This document shows positions 44,367 to 53,960 of a DNA stretch of 64,000 bases, piece by piece. The notes beneath the pieces were generated by a model. It made no database searches. It was not told the DNA's origin and saw only the letters and a list, made by a program, of their open reading frames with translations. The stretch's first letter is position 1; every line of letters begins with the position of its first letter. The position numbers and the translations under genes are program-made. Source of the stretch: an uncultured Rhodospirillales bacterium (GTDB taxonomy: Bacteria > Pseudomonadota > Alphaproteobacteria > ATCC43930 > CGMCC-115725); NCBI GenBank assembly GCA_903828515.1, contig CAIKMD010000006.1:930001-994000 (forward strand), written 5' to 3'.

Positions 44367-45113
44367 ATGAACGCGGCGCCGCTGCTCGAAGTCACCGGCC
44401 TCGCCAAGGTTTTCCGGAACGGCGTCACCGCCCTCCATGACGTGAACCTCAGTGTCGCGGCCGGATCGTTCCTCTCGATCCTCGGTCCGTCGGGTTGCGG
44501 CAAGAGCACGCTGCTGCGCCTCATCGCCGACCTGACGCCACCGAGCGCCGGCACGATTCAATGGAGCGCCGCGCGCGGCAGTATCGGTTTCGTCTTTCAG
44601 GAGCCGACGCTGATGCCGTGGGCGAGCGTCTGGGACAATGTCTATCTGCCGCTGCGCCTCACGGGCGTCGCGAAGGAGCAGGCGAGGCCGCGCATCGACG
44701 CAACGCTCGGCGCCGTCGGCCTCGACGCCTTTGCCGACACCTATCCGCGCGAGCTTTCCGGCGGCATGAAGATGCGCGTCTCGATCGCCCGCGCGCTGGT
44801 CACCGAGCCGAGCCTGCTGCTGCTCGACGAACCCTTCGCCGCGCTCGACGAGATCACGCGGTTCAAGCTCAACGAGGATCTGCTGAAACTGTGGCAGCGC
44901 CATCACTGGACGGTGATCTTCGTGACCCACAGCGTGTTCGAAAGCGTGTTTCTGTCGGATCGCATCGTGGTGATGACCAGGCGCCCCGGCCGCATCGTCG
45001 CGGATGTGCCGATCGCCTTGCCGTTCCCGCGCGACGAAGCCTTGCGCACCGCGCCCGACTACTCGGCCTATTGCCGGCAGCTCTCGCAGACTCTCGCCGA
45101 GGCCTCGGCATGA
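44367..45113 (+). CDS. ABC transporter ATP-binding protein (NitT/TauT type)
   Basis: A 248-aa ATPase of the importer. The Walker A motif is LGPSGCGKSTLLRL (residues ~37-50), the Q-loop is FVFQEPTLMPW, the signature is ELSGGMKMRVSIARAL, and the Walker B is LLLLDEPFAALDEITR. The H-loop is FVTHSVFESVFL. The length is normal for TauB/SsuB. It starts one base after the binding protein gene and its end overlaps the permease start (ATGA). It powers import of the ligand bound by the preceding protein. Confidence 0.96.
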   Translation: MNAAPLLEVTGLAKVFRNGVTALHDVNLSVAAGSFLSILGPSGCGKSTLLRLIADLTPPSAGTIQWSAARGSIGFVFQEPTLMPWASVWDNVYLPLRLTGVAKEQARPRIDATLGAVGLDAFADTYPRELSGGMKMRVSIARALVTEPSLLLLDEPFAALDEITRFKLNEDLLKLWQRHHWTVIFVTHSVFESVFLSDRIVVMTRRPGRIVADVPIALPFPRDEALRTAPDYSAYCRQLSQTLAEASA

Positions 45114-45886
45114 GCGCGCGCATCGTCGCCCCCGCCTTGGTCGGCATCGTCATGCTCGCGCTGTGGGAAGCGCTCGTGCGTTTCAACGAGATCCCACCTT
45201 ACATATTGCCCGGTCCGATCCTGATTGCGCAGACGATGCTGCGCGACGGGCCGAGCCTCATGGGTTCGCTCTGGGTCACGCTGCGCATCACGCTGGCGGC
45301 CTTGGCGCTCGCCGTCGTGCTCGGCGGCGCCATCGCGATTCTCTTCGCGCAGTCGCGCCTGCTGGAACTCAGCTTCTTTCCCTATGCCGTGATCCTGCAG
45401 GTGACGCCGATCGTCGCGATCGCGCCGCTTATCATCATCTGGGTCAACGACACCTTCGCGTCGTTGTTGATCTGCGCGTGGATCGTCGCGTTCTTCCCGG
45501 TCGTCGCCAACACCACGCTCGGCCTCAACAGCGCGGATCGCAATCTCGTGGCGTTGTTCCGGCTCTACAACGCGTCGCGCTGGCAGGTCCTGCGCCATCT
45601 CCGCCTGCCCTCGGCGCTGCCCTATTTCATGGCCGGCGTCCGGATCAGCGGCGGCCTCGCGCTGATCGGCGCGGTGGTGGCGGAGTTCGTCGCCGGCACG
45701 GGCGGTTCGAGCACCGGCCTCGCCTCGCGCATTCTGGAGTCCGGCTACCGTCTCGAAATACCGCGCCTCTTCGCCGCGCTGTTCCTGCTGTCGCTCGCGG
45801 GAATTCTGATCTTCGCGGTGCTCTCGTGGATCTCGAACGCGCTCCTGTCGCATTGGCACGAAAGCGCTTTGCCCGACGAGGATTAG
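45110..45886 (+). CDS. ABC transporter permease (NitT/TauT type)
   Basis: A ~258-aa inner-membrane permease with about six helices. The EAA loop that contacts the ATPase is seen as LVALFRLYNASRWQVLRHLRLPSALPYF near residue 145-170 (read in parts). LGGAIAILFAQSRLLE and VTPIVAIAPLIIIWV are other family-typical helices. The chosen ATG 45110 overlaps the ATPase stop by four bases. A longer open frame upstream is a shadow of the ATPase gene. It completes the three-gene importer. A short open frame follows six bases later. Confidence 0.94.
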   Translation: MSARIVAPALVGIVMLALWEALVRFNEIPPYILPGPILIAQTMLRDGPSLMGSLWVTLRITLAALALAVVLGGAIAILFAQSRLLELSFFPYAVILQVTPIVAIAPLIIIWVNDTFASLLICAWIVAFFPVVANTTLGLNSADRNLVALFRLYNASRWQVLRHLRLPSALPYFMAGVRISGGLALIGAVVAEFVAGTGGSSTGLASRILESGYRLEIPRLFAALFLLSLAGILIFAVLSWISNALLSHWHESALPDED

Positions 45887-45891
45887 ACCGG

Positions 45892-45999
45892 ATGGTCGAA
45901 ACCTTCCTCGTCGAATCCTGGATCGAGCATTTGCGTCAGCATGACCGCGTCACCAACGCGGATCGGCGGCCGAGCCCCGGACCTGAGCGGGTTGGATGA
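45892..45999 (+). other. 35-codon open frame after the ABC operon, possible gene remnant
   Basis: ATG 45892 to TGA 45997-45999 encodes MVETFLVESWIEHLRQHDRV... The segment W-x-EHLRQH-x-RVT-x-AD resembles a conserved tail found in some alphaproteobacterial proteins, from memory of MFS-type sequences. It could be a real micro-ORF of the operon or a fragment of a lost gene. The intergenic repeat starts right behind it. Support is weak. Confidence 0.3.
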
Positions 46000-46000
46000 A

Positions 46001-46168
46001 CTCCCTCTCCGCGCAAAGCGGGGAGAGGGCGGGGCCCATTGCGCAGCAATGGGAGGGGTGAGGTGTGGTTCCGCTTGCGTGAAAGCGCTTAGCGCCACGC
46101 ACCCACCTCATCCGCTCGCTGACGCTCGCACCTTCTCCCCCGAAGGCGGGCGGAGAAGGTTTGTCAGT
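46001..46168. repeat. palindromic intergenic repeat, copy A
   Basis: About 168 bases with nested inverted repeats: CCTCTCCGCGC..GCGGGGAGAGG, CCCATTGC..GCAATGGG, GTGAGGTG..CCACCTCA, then TTCTCCCC..GGAGAAGG. Copies B (52.67-52.83 kb) and C (54.86-55.01 kb) share the order of blocks and most of the sequence. It lies between two convergent genes and could also act as a terminator. Confidence 0.85.
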
Positions 46169-46175
46169 CGTCGCT

Positions 46176-46613
46176 TTATTCCACTTGCTTGCCGGCCGGG
46201 ATGCCGTCGGGCGTCAGATAAAGAATCTCGAACATCGGCACGTCGATGTCGAGCCAGTTCGCCGCGTCGTCCACCGTGCGAAATATATGCGTCGAGACGT
46301 GGCACCAATTGGTCAGCGCCTCGAGCTGGCGGCCCAGCCCGTAGGTGAGGTTGGCCGAGGAAATCATCGACCACTTGGTGGTGCCCCATTCGTCATCGGT
46401 GGTTTTCAGGTAATGGGCGATCCGGTGCACGTCGGTCTCGTCGAGCAGCGTGGTGCTCTCGCGAAAATCGGCGACGAGTTTGAGCCCCGACTTGAATCCG
46501 GGAATTTTCCCGAGCTCCTCGAACGCAGCGAGGACTTCGACGAAATCGATGTCTTTGCGAAAGCGAAGGACGATGACGCCGAGATCGTCGTTGAGCCTAA
46601 TCGTATGCGACAT
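46176..46613 (-). CDS. STAS/SpoIIAA-like hypothetical protein
   Basis: A 145-aa soluble protein starting at ATG 46613. It reads as alternating strands and helices: IRLNDDLGVIVLRFRKDI, then VLAAFEELGKIPGFKSGLKLVADFRES with the STAS-like VVADFR core, then a helix and LGRQLEALTNWCH. It resembles the single-domain STAS/SEC14-type proteins of unknown function common in environmental proteobacteria. It lies downstream of, and on the same strand as, the GGDEF-EAL gene, 51 bases away, so the two may be co-transcribed. No catalytic residues were recognised. Confidence 0.6.
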   Translation of the reverse strand: MSHTIRLNDDLGVIVLRFRKDIDFVEVLAAFEELGKIPGFKSGLKLVADFRESTTLLDETDVHRIAHYLKTTDDEWGTTKWSMISSANLTYGLGRQLEALTNWCHVSTHIFRTVDDAANWLDIDVPMFEILYLTPDGIPAGKQVE

Positions 46614-46664
46614 CAGACCATCCCGGTATCGGTCGATCGTCGGGTGGGTTGACCGACCCGTCGG

Positions 46665-48512
46665 TCATGCGTCGAGGAGGTTCTTCGGCAAGCCGGTTCT
46701 CAGCAATGTCGCGAAGTCTTCGGGCGGGACCGGCCGGCTGAAATAATAGCCCTGCGCTTCGTCGCATCCGTGCGCCTTGAGGAAATCCAGTTCGCTCGAC
46801 GTCTCGACACCCTCGGCAATGACCCGCAGTTTAAGACTTTGCGCCATGCCGATGATCGCGCTCACGATGGCGGTATCTTCGCCGGCCGCGGTGATCTGCC
46901 GGACGAAGGATTGATCGATCTTGAGGGCGTCGATCGGGAATCGCCGCAGATAGCTGAGGCTCGAATACCCGGTGCCGAAATCGTCGATCGACACCCGTAT
47001 TCCGCTTGCCCGGAGCGCGTGGAGGATGGTGGCCGCGGACTCGGCATGTTTCATCAAAATGCCTTCCGTCACTTCGACCTCGAGCACGTTCGGGGATAGC
47101 CCGGTTTCTTCGAGGACCGCGAAGAGACCTTCCAGGAATTTTCCATCGCGAAATTCGACGGCGGAAACATTGATCGCCACGGTCGTTGCCGGCAGACCCT
47201 CGTCCAGCCACGCGCGGGCCTGCCAGCATGCCTGGCGAAGAACCCAGGCGCCGATCGGCAGAATGAGGCCGCACTCTTCCGCCACGGGAATGAACTGCGC
47301 CGGCGAAATCGGCCCGCGCACCGGATGCGTCCAGCGCAGCAACGCTTCGGCCCCGGTGATGGCGCCGGTCCGGAGGTTGACCTTCGGCTGATAGTGCAGC
47401 GCGAACTGATCCCGTTCGATCGATCGCCGCAGGCCTTCCTCGATGAATTGCCGCTCGACGGCGCGAACGTTCATGGCCGGCTTGAAAAACTGAAAACCCT
47501 GGCGGCCGTTTTGTTTCGCCTGATACATCGCGGTATCGGCGTTCTTGATCAGGGTCTCGGCGTCGGTTCCATCGTCGGGATAGACGCTCACGCCGATGCT
47601 GGCCGTGATATGAAAATCGCGCGAATCGATCGAATGGGTCTCGGCCACCGCCAGCAGCATCTTTCGCGCGGCGATCGCGGCGTCTTCCGCGCGTTCGACG
47701 TGCGGCAGCAGCACGACGAATTCGTCGCCGCCATCGCGGCTCACCGTATCCGTGATCCGAAGGCTCTCGGCCAGCAGCGTTCCGATCCGTTTGATGAGTT
47801 TGTCGCCGACCGAATGTCCCATCGAGTCGTTGATGTTTTTGAAATGATCCAAATCCAGAAACAGGATCGCGATCGATTTGGCATGGCGCGCGGCAATGGC
47901 GATCGCCTGGCCGATACGGTCGTTCAACAACACGCGATTGGGCAGACCGGTCAGGGAATCATGTTGAGACGAGCGGATGGCGTCCGCCGCGATCGTCCGC
48001 GACAGCGTGACGTCGTGGAGAACGATGACCGCGCCGGTAATCCGTCCATGACGGTCGTGAATCGGCGCGGCGGAGTCTTCGACGGCAACGTCGGATCCGT
48101 CGCGCCGGGCGAGAACGCAATTCGGCGACAGGTGCACGATCTGGTCTTGCTCGATCGCCAGCGTCATCGGATTTCGAACCGTATGCCGGTCCGCGGCATC
48201 GAGGATTCGAACAACCTCGACCATGGGACGGCCGGCCGCTTCTTGCAGGGGCCACCCCGTCATTTTTTCCGCGACGATATTGAGGTAGGTGATTTTGCCG
48301 GATATGTCGGTGCAAATCACCGCATCGCCGATGCACTTGAGCGTGACCTGGGCGCGTTCCTTCTCCGCGAACAAGGCGTCTTCAAGAAGTTCGCGCGTCT
48401 GCGGCAACGGAAAATCGTCGTCGGATTGGAAAGGAGTCGCCGGCGCAGTCCGAGGATCACCGTTGCGGAGCGGCCGTGTTACCAGCGTGGAGGAACGCAC
48501 GGGTTTCATCAT
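46665..48512 (-). CDS. PAS-GGDEF-EAL protein (cyclic-di-GMP synthesis/degradation)
   Basis: About 615 aa from ATG 48512. A PAS domain begins near residue 40 (AQVTLKCIGDAVICTDISGK). A GGDEF domain has SRDGGDEFVVLLPH near residue 260, intact except R for the usual F/Y before GGDEF. The EAL domain has EALLRW near residue 388, then VNVSAVEF, DDFGTGYSSLSYL, LKIDQSFV, EGVET and GCDEAQGYYFSRP, all motifs needed for phosphodiesterase activity. It has no membrane segment, so it is cytosolic. The start is uncertain: a TTG at 48557 would add 15 residues. It is divergent from a second GGDEF-EAL gene; an FNR/FixK-type box lies between. Confidence 0.9.
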   Translation of the reverse strand: MMKPVRSSTLVTRPLRNGDPRTAPATPFQSDDDFPLPQTRELLEDALFAEKERAQVTLKCIGDAVICTDISGKITYLNIVAEKMTGWPLQEAAGRPMVEVVRILDAADRHTVRNPMTLAIEQDQIVHLSPNCVLARRDGSDVAVEDSAAPIHDRHGRITGAVIVLHDVTLSRTIAADAIRSSQHDSLTGLPNRVLLNDRIGQAIAIAARHAKSIAILFLDLDHFKNINDSMGHSVGDKLIKRIGTLLAESLRITDTVSRDGGDEFVVLLPHVERAEDAAIAARKMLLAVAETHSIDSRDFHITASIGVSVYPDDGTDAETLIKNADTAMYQAKQNGRQGFQFFKPAMNVRAVERQFIEEGLRRSIERDQFALHYQPKVNLRTGAITGAEALLRWTHPVRGPISPAQFIPVAEECGLILPIGAWVLRQACWQARAWLDEGLPATTVAINVSAVEFRDGKFLEGLFAVLEETGLSPNVLEVEVTEGILMKHAESAATILHALRASGIRVSIDDFGTGYSSLSYLRRFPIDALKIDQSFVRQITAAGEDTAIVSAIIGMAQSLKLRVIAEGVETSSELDFLKAHGCDEAQGYYFSRPVPPEDFATLLRTGLPKNLLDA

Positions 48513-48684
48513 CTGCGCTTTCAAACACGAATATTCGCGTCGTCGATATGCATTCAAATGTTACGTAATGTGCTTGATGACCCTTCGTGCGACGATCCCT
48601 GGCCAACGAGAAGGCACGGTTAGGCGCAGGCGACGAAGCGGGTTAGAGCAGCCTTATCAAATAGCCCTGCGGAACCCGATTGTT

Positions 48685-48698
48685 TTGATCCAGATCAA
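48685..48698 (+). promoter_or_regulatory. FNR/FixK-type box between two divergent cyclic-di-GMP genes
   Basis: TTGAT-CCAG-ATCAA is an exact match to the FNR-family palindrome TTGAT-N4-ATCAA. It lies 144 bases before the CHASE-type gene start (48843) and 173 bases from the start of the leftward gene. Oxygen or nitric oxide control of either gene would follow if a FNR/FixK/Dnr-type protein binds it. Binding itself is inferred. Confidence 0.6.
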
Positions 48699-48842
48699 GA
48701 ACCGCACAGGCAATTTCCGCCAAAGCATGGGTTTGCGCCCGTTCGGTTCGTCCGGGGGCGTCATCGCATCCGGCTATATCCGTGAAATGAGGCGGTCGTG
48801 GTCAAGTCCATCGGCATTGATCGGCTCGAATCCGGGCGCGCG

Positions 48843-51800
48843 ATGAAGAAGCTTGTCGCCGGGCGCGTGCGTGGTTTCTTTGCCGGCCGGCCTTACGGGA
48901 GCGCCGTCGTCGCGGCTTTCCTTGGCGTGGCCCTGTCGATCGGTGCCTATGTCTCCATCGCGGAGTTCAGCCGGCAGGTCGCGGCGGTGAATTTCACCAG
49001 CCCCGCGCAAAGCGAGCTGACGGTGATTCAATCGGGTATCGGCGATTATCGTGACGCGGTGGAATCGCTCGGCTCTTTCATCGAAGCGTCGAACGACGAT
49101 TTCAGTCTGTCGCAATTCACGCTTTTCACCGATTTCCTGCGAAAAACATTTCCCGGTATCACGGCGTTGGCGTGGGACCAGCGAGTCACGCGGGATCAGC
49201 GCGCGGCCTTCGAGGCGAAGGCGCGCGCGACGATCGCGCCGGATTATCAGATCGTCGATAACGCGACCCTCGGGACCCCGACGCGCGCGGGCGACCGCGA
49301 CGAATATTTTCCCTCCTATTTCAGTACGAAAGAGGAGGGCTCGGCCCGCGTCTTGGGTTACGACGCCGCGTTCGACCCGCGATTCGCGCCGTTATACCAA
49401 CGCGCGCGCGACACGGGGCAACCCATGGCGGCCGGTCCGTTGCCGCTCATCAGGATCGGTACGGAAACGCGCTGGGGCTACCTCGTGATGGTGCCGATTT
49501 TTCGTCGCGACATGCCGCGGGGCACGATCGACGAGAGACGGGTCAGTCTCAAGGGCTACGCGATCGGCGTGGTGCGCGTCCAGGATACGCTGAACGATAT
49601 TCTCGGGTTGCTCGGGCCGGCGACCAATCTCGATCTCTATTTTTTCAACGCGGCGGGTACGGTGGACAATCGTCTGCTCTATTGGAAATCGTCCGACGAT
49701 CCGGACGGCACGCGGCCGGTGCCAAACGAATCGACACTTCGCGCGGGACCGCATTGGGAGGGGACGCTCAAAGTCCTCGATCGCGATCTCGGGCTGCTGA
49801 TCGCGCCCTCGCGGCCCCTGATCGGCGGCTTTTACGGATCGGAAGCGCTGACGAGGCTCGCCGTCGGTCTGGTGATGACCGCGATGCTGGTTTTCTATCT
49901 GTTCGGCATGACGCGTCGCGCCTTGCGGCTCGAGGCGGTGACGACACGCCTGCAGATCGCCAGCAAGGATCTGGGGTTCAGCAACGTGTTGTTGACGGCG
50001 GCGACCGAAAATTCGCCCGAGGGGATTCTCGTCGTCGACGAAACCAATCGGCAGATTCTCAGCAACCAGCCCTATCGGGACATTTGGCATGTGGCGTCCA
50101 ACAACGACGTGTCCGACGATGCGGCGTCGATGCATCGCTATGCGAACGGGAAGGTCAAGAACAGCGAGGAGTTTTTCGCCAGGGTCGAATACCTCTATGC
50201 CAATCCGCAGGTCGCGAGCAACGAACAATTCGAGTTCAAGGACGGGCGCGTCATCGATCGCCTGACACGATCGCTGTTCGACAGCGGCAAGAATTATCTC
50301 GGACGCATCTGGTTCTTCCGCGACGTCACCGAGCGGGTGCGCGCCGAACAGGCGCTGCGCCGGTATAACGCGCTGCTCGATGCGATGACGATGAGCGTCG
50401 CGACGCTGTTGACCAAGAAATCCGTCGCCGAAGCGGTTCCGCTCGCGCTCGCGTATATCGGCAACGCCGTCGAACAGTTCCGCATTCTGATCATCGAGCG
50501 CCTGCACGGTTCCGATGGGCGCCAGCGGCACCGGGTGGATTTCGAATGGTCGAAGGCCGATGGGCCGGGCCATGACGTTACCGCGATGCTCGCGGAATTC
50601 TCCTCGGATCAGCCCGACATGGTGGCGTGGTACGCACCGCTCGCCGAAGGAAAGACGGTCGTCACCACGATCGAGACGGACAATGCGACGGCGCGGGAGA
50701 TTTTGCGCCGCACCGGCGTCCAGTCGCTGCTGTTCATACCGATATTCACGGACGCGATTTGGTGGGGATATATCTCCCTGGCCAGCGACAATCGCGACCA
50801 GGCGGGGGACCAGCAGGAAACGACTTTATTTCAGACGCTCGGCAATCTGATCGGCGCGGCGATCGTGCGCGAGCAGCGGGCGCAGGCCCTGTCGGACGCG
50901 AAGCGGATCGTCGAGAACAGTTCGACGGTTCTCTATCGCGCGTCGCCGACGCCGTCGAAGGCCCTGATCTACATCTCGGACAACATCGCGCGTTTTGGCT
51001 ACGAAGCCGACCCGTTGATCGCCGCGCCGGAGCACTACAAGAGCTACGTGCATCCGGACGACCTCTCCAAAGTCCTGGCGTCGCAAATCCAGGCGGTCGG
51101 TCCCGACGGCCATGCGGGAGTCGTCGAATATCGCTTCCGGACCCTGAGCGGCTCCTATCGGTGGATCGAGGATCACTACAATCCGGTCCGCGACGCCAAG
51201 GGCAAGCTCGTCGAGGTGGAAGGTCTCCTCGTCGATGTGACGGAGCATAAAGAAGCCGAGCAGATGATTTCGATCCTGGCGCGCACCGACGCGCTGACCG
51301 GTCTCGCCAACCGGCGCACCTTCCTCGAAAAGCTGGATCAGGCCTTCGCCGCGACGCGCCGGGGCGGCAAATCCTTCGCGGTGCTGTCGCTCGACCTCGA
51401 CCATTTCAAGGAGATCAACGATACGCTGGGCCACCCGGTCGGCGATCTCCTGTTGCGCGCGGTCGCCGAGCGCCTGAAGAACATCGTGCGGGCAACCGAC
51501 ACGGTGGCGCGCTTTGGCGGCGACGAATTCATGGTGTTGCAGACCGATATGAACGAACCGGAAGCCGCCGGCGCATTGGGGGAAAAGATTCGCGGCGCTC
51601 TCGCCTTGCCCTATGCGCTCAACGACAACACGCTGCAGATCACCGCCAGCATCGGCATCGCGATCTTCTCGACGGAGCTCGATAACGCCGAGGCGATGAT
51701 CGCCCAGGCCGATGTGGCGCTCTATCGCGCGAAGGAAGAGGGACGCGGCCGCTTCAGGTTTCATTCCGACGACATGAACGCCGAAGTACGCGCGCGGATC

Positions 51801-52631
51801 GCGATGACCGAGGATCTTCGCAAGGCGCTGGCGAACAACGAGATGGAACTCCGCTACCAGCCGATGGTCGAGCTTTCCACCGGCCGGGTTCTGGGCATGG
51901 AAGCGCTGGTGCGCTGGAACCGCCCCCAACACGGCATGCTCTTGCCGGATTCATTCCTGCCGGTCGTGGAGCGCATAGGCATGATGGTTCCGTTGGGCCA
52001 CTGGGTGCTCCGCGAAGCCTGCCGGCAGATGAAAATCTGGCACGCGGCCGGAATCACGCCGTCGGTGATGACGGTCAATCTTTCCCTGGCCGAGTTGAAG
52101 ACCGGCGATGCGCTGATCCGCGACGTGGCGGCGACCTTGGCGGAGTTCGGGGTCGAACCGGCCAGTATCGAGTTCGACGTCACCGAGACGATGCTGGCGG
52201 GCCTGTCGGGGGAACAATCGGGCATTCTGGAAAAACTGCACGGCCTGGGTATTCAGATCGCGCTCGACGATTTCGGCAGCGAGTTGTCGGCGCTGAGCTA
52301 TCTCAGCAAATACCACGTCTCGCATCTCAAGATTTGCCGGCCTTTCGTGCAGACCGCGACGACGGACCCCCGTTCGGCGGCGACCATTCGCGCGCTCGTC
52401 GGTCTGGCGAAAGATCTCAGCATCGGCGTCATTGCCGAAGGCGTGGAGACCAATGCCCAGCGCGCGCTGCTGATGTCGATCGCGCCGCAGACGCACGCGC
52501 AAGGCTTCCTGTTCAGCAAGCCGTTGACCCCCGATGCGGCCGGCGACGTGCTGCGCCGCAAGGTGATCGGGCGGCCGGTCGCGTTACCGGTCGGCGCGGC
52601 GGTCGCCATCGCGGCGCCGGTCGAGGATTAG
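48843..52631 (+). CDS. membrane CHASE-PAS-GAF-PAS-GGDEF-EAL sensor protein
   Basis: About 1262 aa. A first membrane helix (AVVAAFLGVALSIGAYVSIA) is followed by a periplasmic CHASE domain (FLRKTFPGITALAWDQRVTR, residues ~55-250) and a second helix near residue 340. Cytoplasmic PAS, GAF and PAS-PAC domains come next. The GGDEF domain (ARFGGDEFMVLQTD, near residue 890) is intact. The EAL domain (EALVRW near residue 1020) keeps N, E, DD, K, E and Q positions, but loop 6 is DDFGSELSALSYL instead of DDFGTGYSSL and LKIDxSF is LKICRPF. Phosphodiesterase activity may be altered. ATG 48843 is chosen; GTG 48798 would extend it. Confidence 0.92.
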   Translation: MKKLVAGRVRGFFAGRPYGSAVVAAFLGVALSIGAYVSIAEFSRQVAAVNFTSPAQSELTVIQSGIGDYRDAVESLGSFIEASNDDFSLSQFTLFTDFLRKTFPGITALAWDQRVTRDQRAAFEAKARATIAPDYQIVDNATLGTPTRAGDRDEYFPSYFSTKEEGSARVLGYDAAFDPRFAPLYQRARDTGQPMAAGPLPLIRIGTETRWGYLVMVPIFRRDMPRGTIDERRVSLKGYAIGVVRVQDTLNDILGLLGPATNLDLYFFNAAGTVDNRLLYWKSSDDPDGTRPVPNESTLRAGPHWEGTLKVLDRDLGLLIAPSRPLIGGFYGSEALTRLAVGLVMTAMLVFYLFGMTRRALRLEAVTTRLQIASKDLGFSNVLLTAATENSPEGILVVDETNRQILSNQPYRDIWHVASNNDVSDDAASMHRYANGKVKNSEEFFARVEYLYANPQVASNEQFEFKDGRVIDRLTRSLFDSGKNYLGRIWFFRDVTERVRAEQALRRYNALLDAMTMSVATLLTKKSVAEAVPLALAYIGNAVEQFRILIIERLHGSDGRQRHRVDFEWSKADGPGHDVTAMLAEFSSDQPDMVAWYAPLAEGKTVVTTIETDNATAREILRRTGVQSLLFIPIFTDAIWWGYISLASDNRDQAGDQQETTLFQTLGNLIGAAIVREQRAQALSDAKRIVENSSTVLYRASPTPSKALIYISDNIARFGYEADPLIAAPEHYKSYVHPDDLSKVLASQIQAVGPDGHAGVVEYRFRTLSGSYRWIEDHYNPVRDAKGKLVEVEGLLVDVTEHKEAEQMISILARTDALTGLANRRTFLEKLDQAFAATRRGGKSFAVLSLDLDHFKEINDTLGHPVGDLLLRAVAERLKNIVRATDTVARFGGDEFMVLQTDMNEPEAAGALGEKIRGALALPYALNDNTLQITASIGIAIFSTELDNAEAMIAQADVALYRAKEEGRGRFRFHSDDMNAEVRARIAMTEDLRKALANNEMELRYQPMVELSTGRVLGMEALVRWNRPQHGMLLPDSFLPVVERIGMMVPLGHWVLREACRQMKIWHAAGITPSVMTVNLSLAELKTGDALIRDVAATLAEFGVEPASIEFDVTETMLAGLSGEQSGILEKLHGLGIQIALDDFGSELSALSYLSKYHVSHLKICRPFVQTATTDPRSAATIRALVGLAKDLSIGVIAEGVETNAQRALLMSIAPQTHAQGFLFSKPLTPDAAGDVLRRKVIGRPVALPVGAAVAIAAPVED

Positions 52632-52666
52632 ACCCGCGTCATTCGTCTGGGGGCGGTGCGATAAAA

Positions 52667-52830
52667 CCCCTCTGCGCGCTTGCGGGGAGAGGGAGGGGCC
52701 CATTGCGACAGCAATGGGAGGGTGAGGTGTGGTTACGCTTGCGTGACCGCGCCTGGCGCGACGAACCCACCTCATCCGCTCGCTGACGCTCGCACCTTCT
52801 CCCCCGGCCAGCGGGCGGAGAAGGTTTGTC
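52667..52830. repeat. palindromic intergenic repeat, copy B
   Basis: About 165 bases with the same block order as copy A: CCTCTGCGCGC..GCGGGGAGAGG, CCCATTGCGAC..GCAATGGG, GTGAGGTGTGG..CCCACCTCAT, then TTCTCCCCC..GGAGAAGGTTTGTC. It lies between the CHASE-type gene and the next binding protein gene, both on the plus strand. Confidence 0.85.
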
Positions 52831-52933
52831 GGTGGTCGCACTCATGACCCCCGGCAAAATCTTGTGCGTCGCGGGGCAAGATCGAACCCGCCTCCGCGCG
52901 ACAAGCTCGCACCATCCAACCGGGGGTCGTGCG

Positions 52934-53785
52934 ATGAACCAACTTGTCCGTTTGCTTGCCGTAGCTTCCTTCTGCGCGGGCCTTGCCGTGTTGGTCGCCC
53001 CCGCGTCGGCGGCGGAGTTCAAATGCGAGCCGGAGAAGATCGCGACGAAATATCCGAGCCTCAAGGGCCGCACCCTCAAGGTCGGGATCAGCGCGGCGGA
53101 TCGCCCGACCTCCTATCGCGACGAGACCGATCCCAACAAGGTCATCGGCTTCGATGCGGATTACGCCCGCGCGACTTTCGCCTGCATCGGCATTCCGTTT
53201 GAGTTCGCGATCGGCGGCTGGTCGGGGCTGATGCCGGCCTTGATCGCGGGTCAGACCGACGTGATGTGGGATCAGCTCTATTACACGCCCGAGCGCGGCA
53301 AGCAGGCCGACTTCGTGCTCTATTCGTCGTCGGGCTCGTCGATCGTCGTCGCCAAGGGCAATCCGAAAAAGATCCATTCGCTCGACGACCTGTGCGGCCA
53401 TCGCGCGGTCGGCCAGATCGGCAGTACCGAGGTCACGACCCTGCAGGGCCTCAGCGCCAAATGCGTCGAGGCGAAGAAGCCCGAGATCGACATCCATATC
53501 GGCCAGGACCGGACGAGCGGGCTGCTCGAACTGGCGAACGATCGTGTCGATGTGTATCTCGGCATCGCGGTCGCCTATTACGATCCGGCGATCTACGAGA
53601 TCGCTTACGGTTATTCGACCGGGGTGCGGATCGGCGTCGCGGTGAAAAAGGGCGACAAGGACCTGACCCAGGCGATCTTCGATTCGATCAAGCTCCTGCA
53701 GGACGAGGGCAATGCCCGGAAATTCTACGAGGCCTATCGCATGAACCCTGGGTTGAGCATCCCCGCCGAGATCATCGCGCAATAG
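52934..53785 (+). CDS. family 3 (polar amino acid type) substrate-binding protein, orphan
   Basis: About 283 aa with signal peptide (LLAVASFCAGLAVLVAPASA-A). The mature part begins EFKCEPEKIATKYPSLKGRTLKVGISAADRPTSYRD, then VIGFDADYARATFACIGIPFEF. That is the two-lobe family 3 pattern (glutamine/arginine-binding type). TSGLLELANDRVDVYLG matches the usual cavity strand. A homologue lies at 55.0-55.9 kb on the other strand with the same CEPEK opening. No permease or ATPase gene is nearby. ATG 52934 gives the clean signal peptide. The TauD-family gene follows after 250 bases. Confidence 0.9.
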   Translation: MNQLVRLLAVASFCAGLAVLVAPASAAEFKCEPEKIATKYPSLKGRTLKVGISAADRPTSYRDETDPNKVIGFDADYARATFACIGIPFEFAIGGWSGLMPALIAGQTDVMWDQLYYTPERGKQADFVLYSSSGSSIVVAKGNPKKIHSLDDLCGHRAVGQIGSTEVTTLQGLSAKCVEAKKPEIDIHIGQDRTSGLLELANDRVDVYLGIAVAYYDPAIYEIAYGYSTGVRIGVAVKKGDKDLTQAIFDSIKLLQDEGNARKFYEAYRMNPGLSIPAEIIAQ

Positions 53786-53960
53786 GGGTGTCGACGCCGA
53801 AACCGGCGTTATTCCAATAACTTGACCCGCGACTCGGGCGCCATTGGCGGCGCCGGGCCAGCCGGGTTTTGTTCGCCTTTGGGCAAGACCGTTCGGCGCG
53901 CCCGTGGTGCGATGGGATCGAACCTGCCCGCCTGACCTCCCAAGCCACGCGCGGGTCCCT

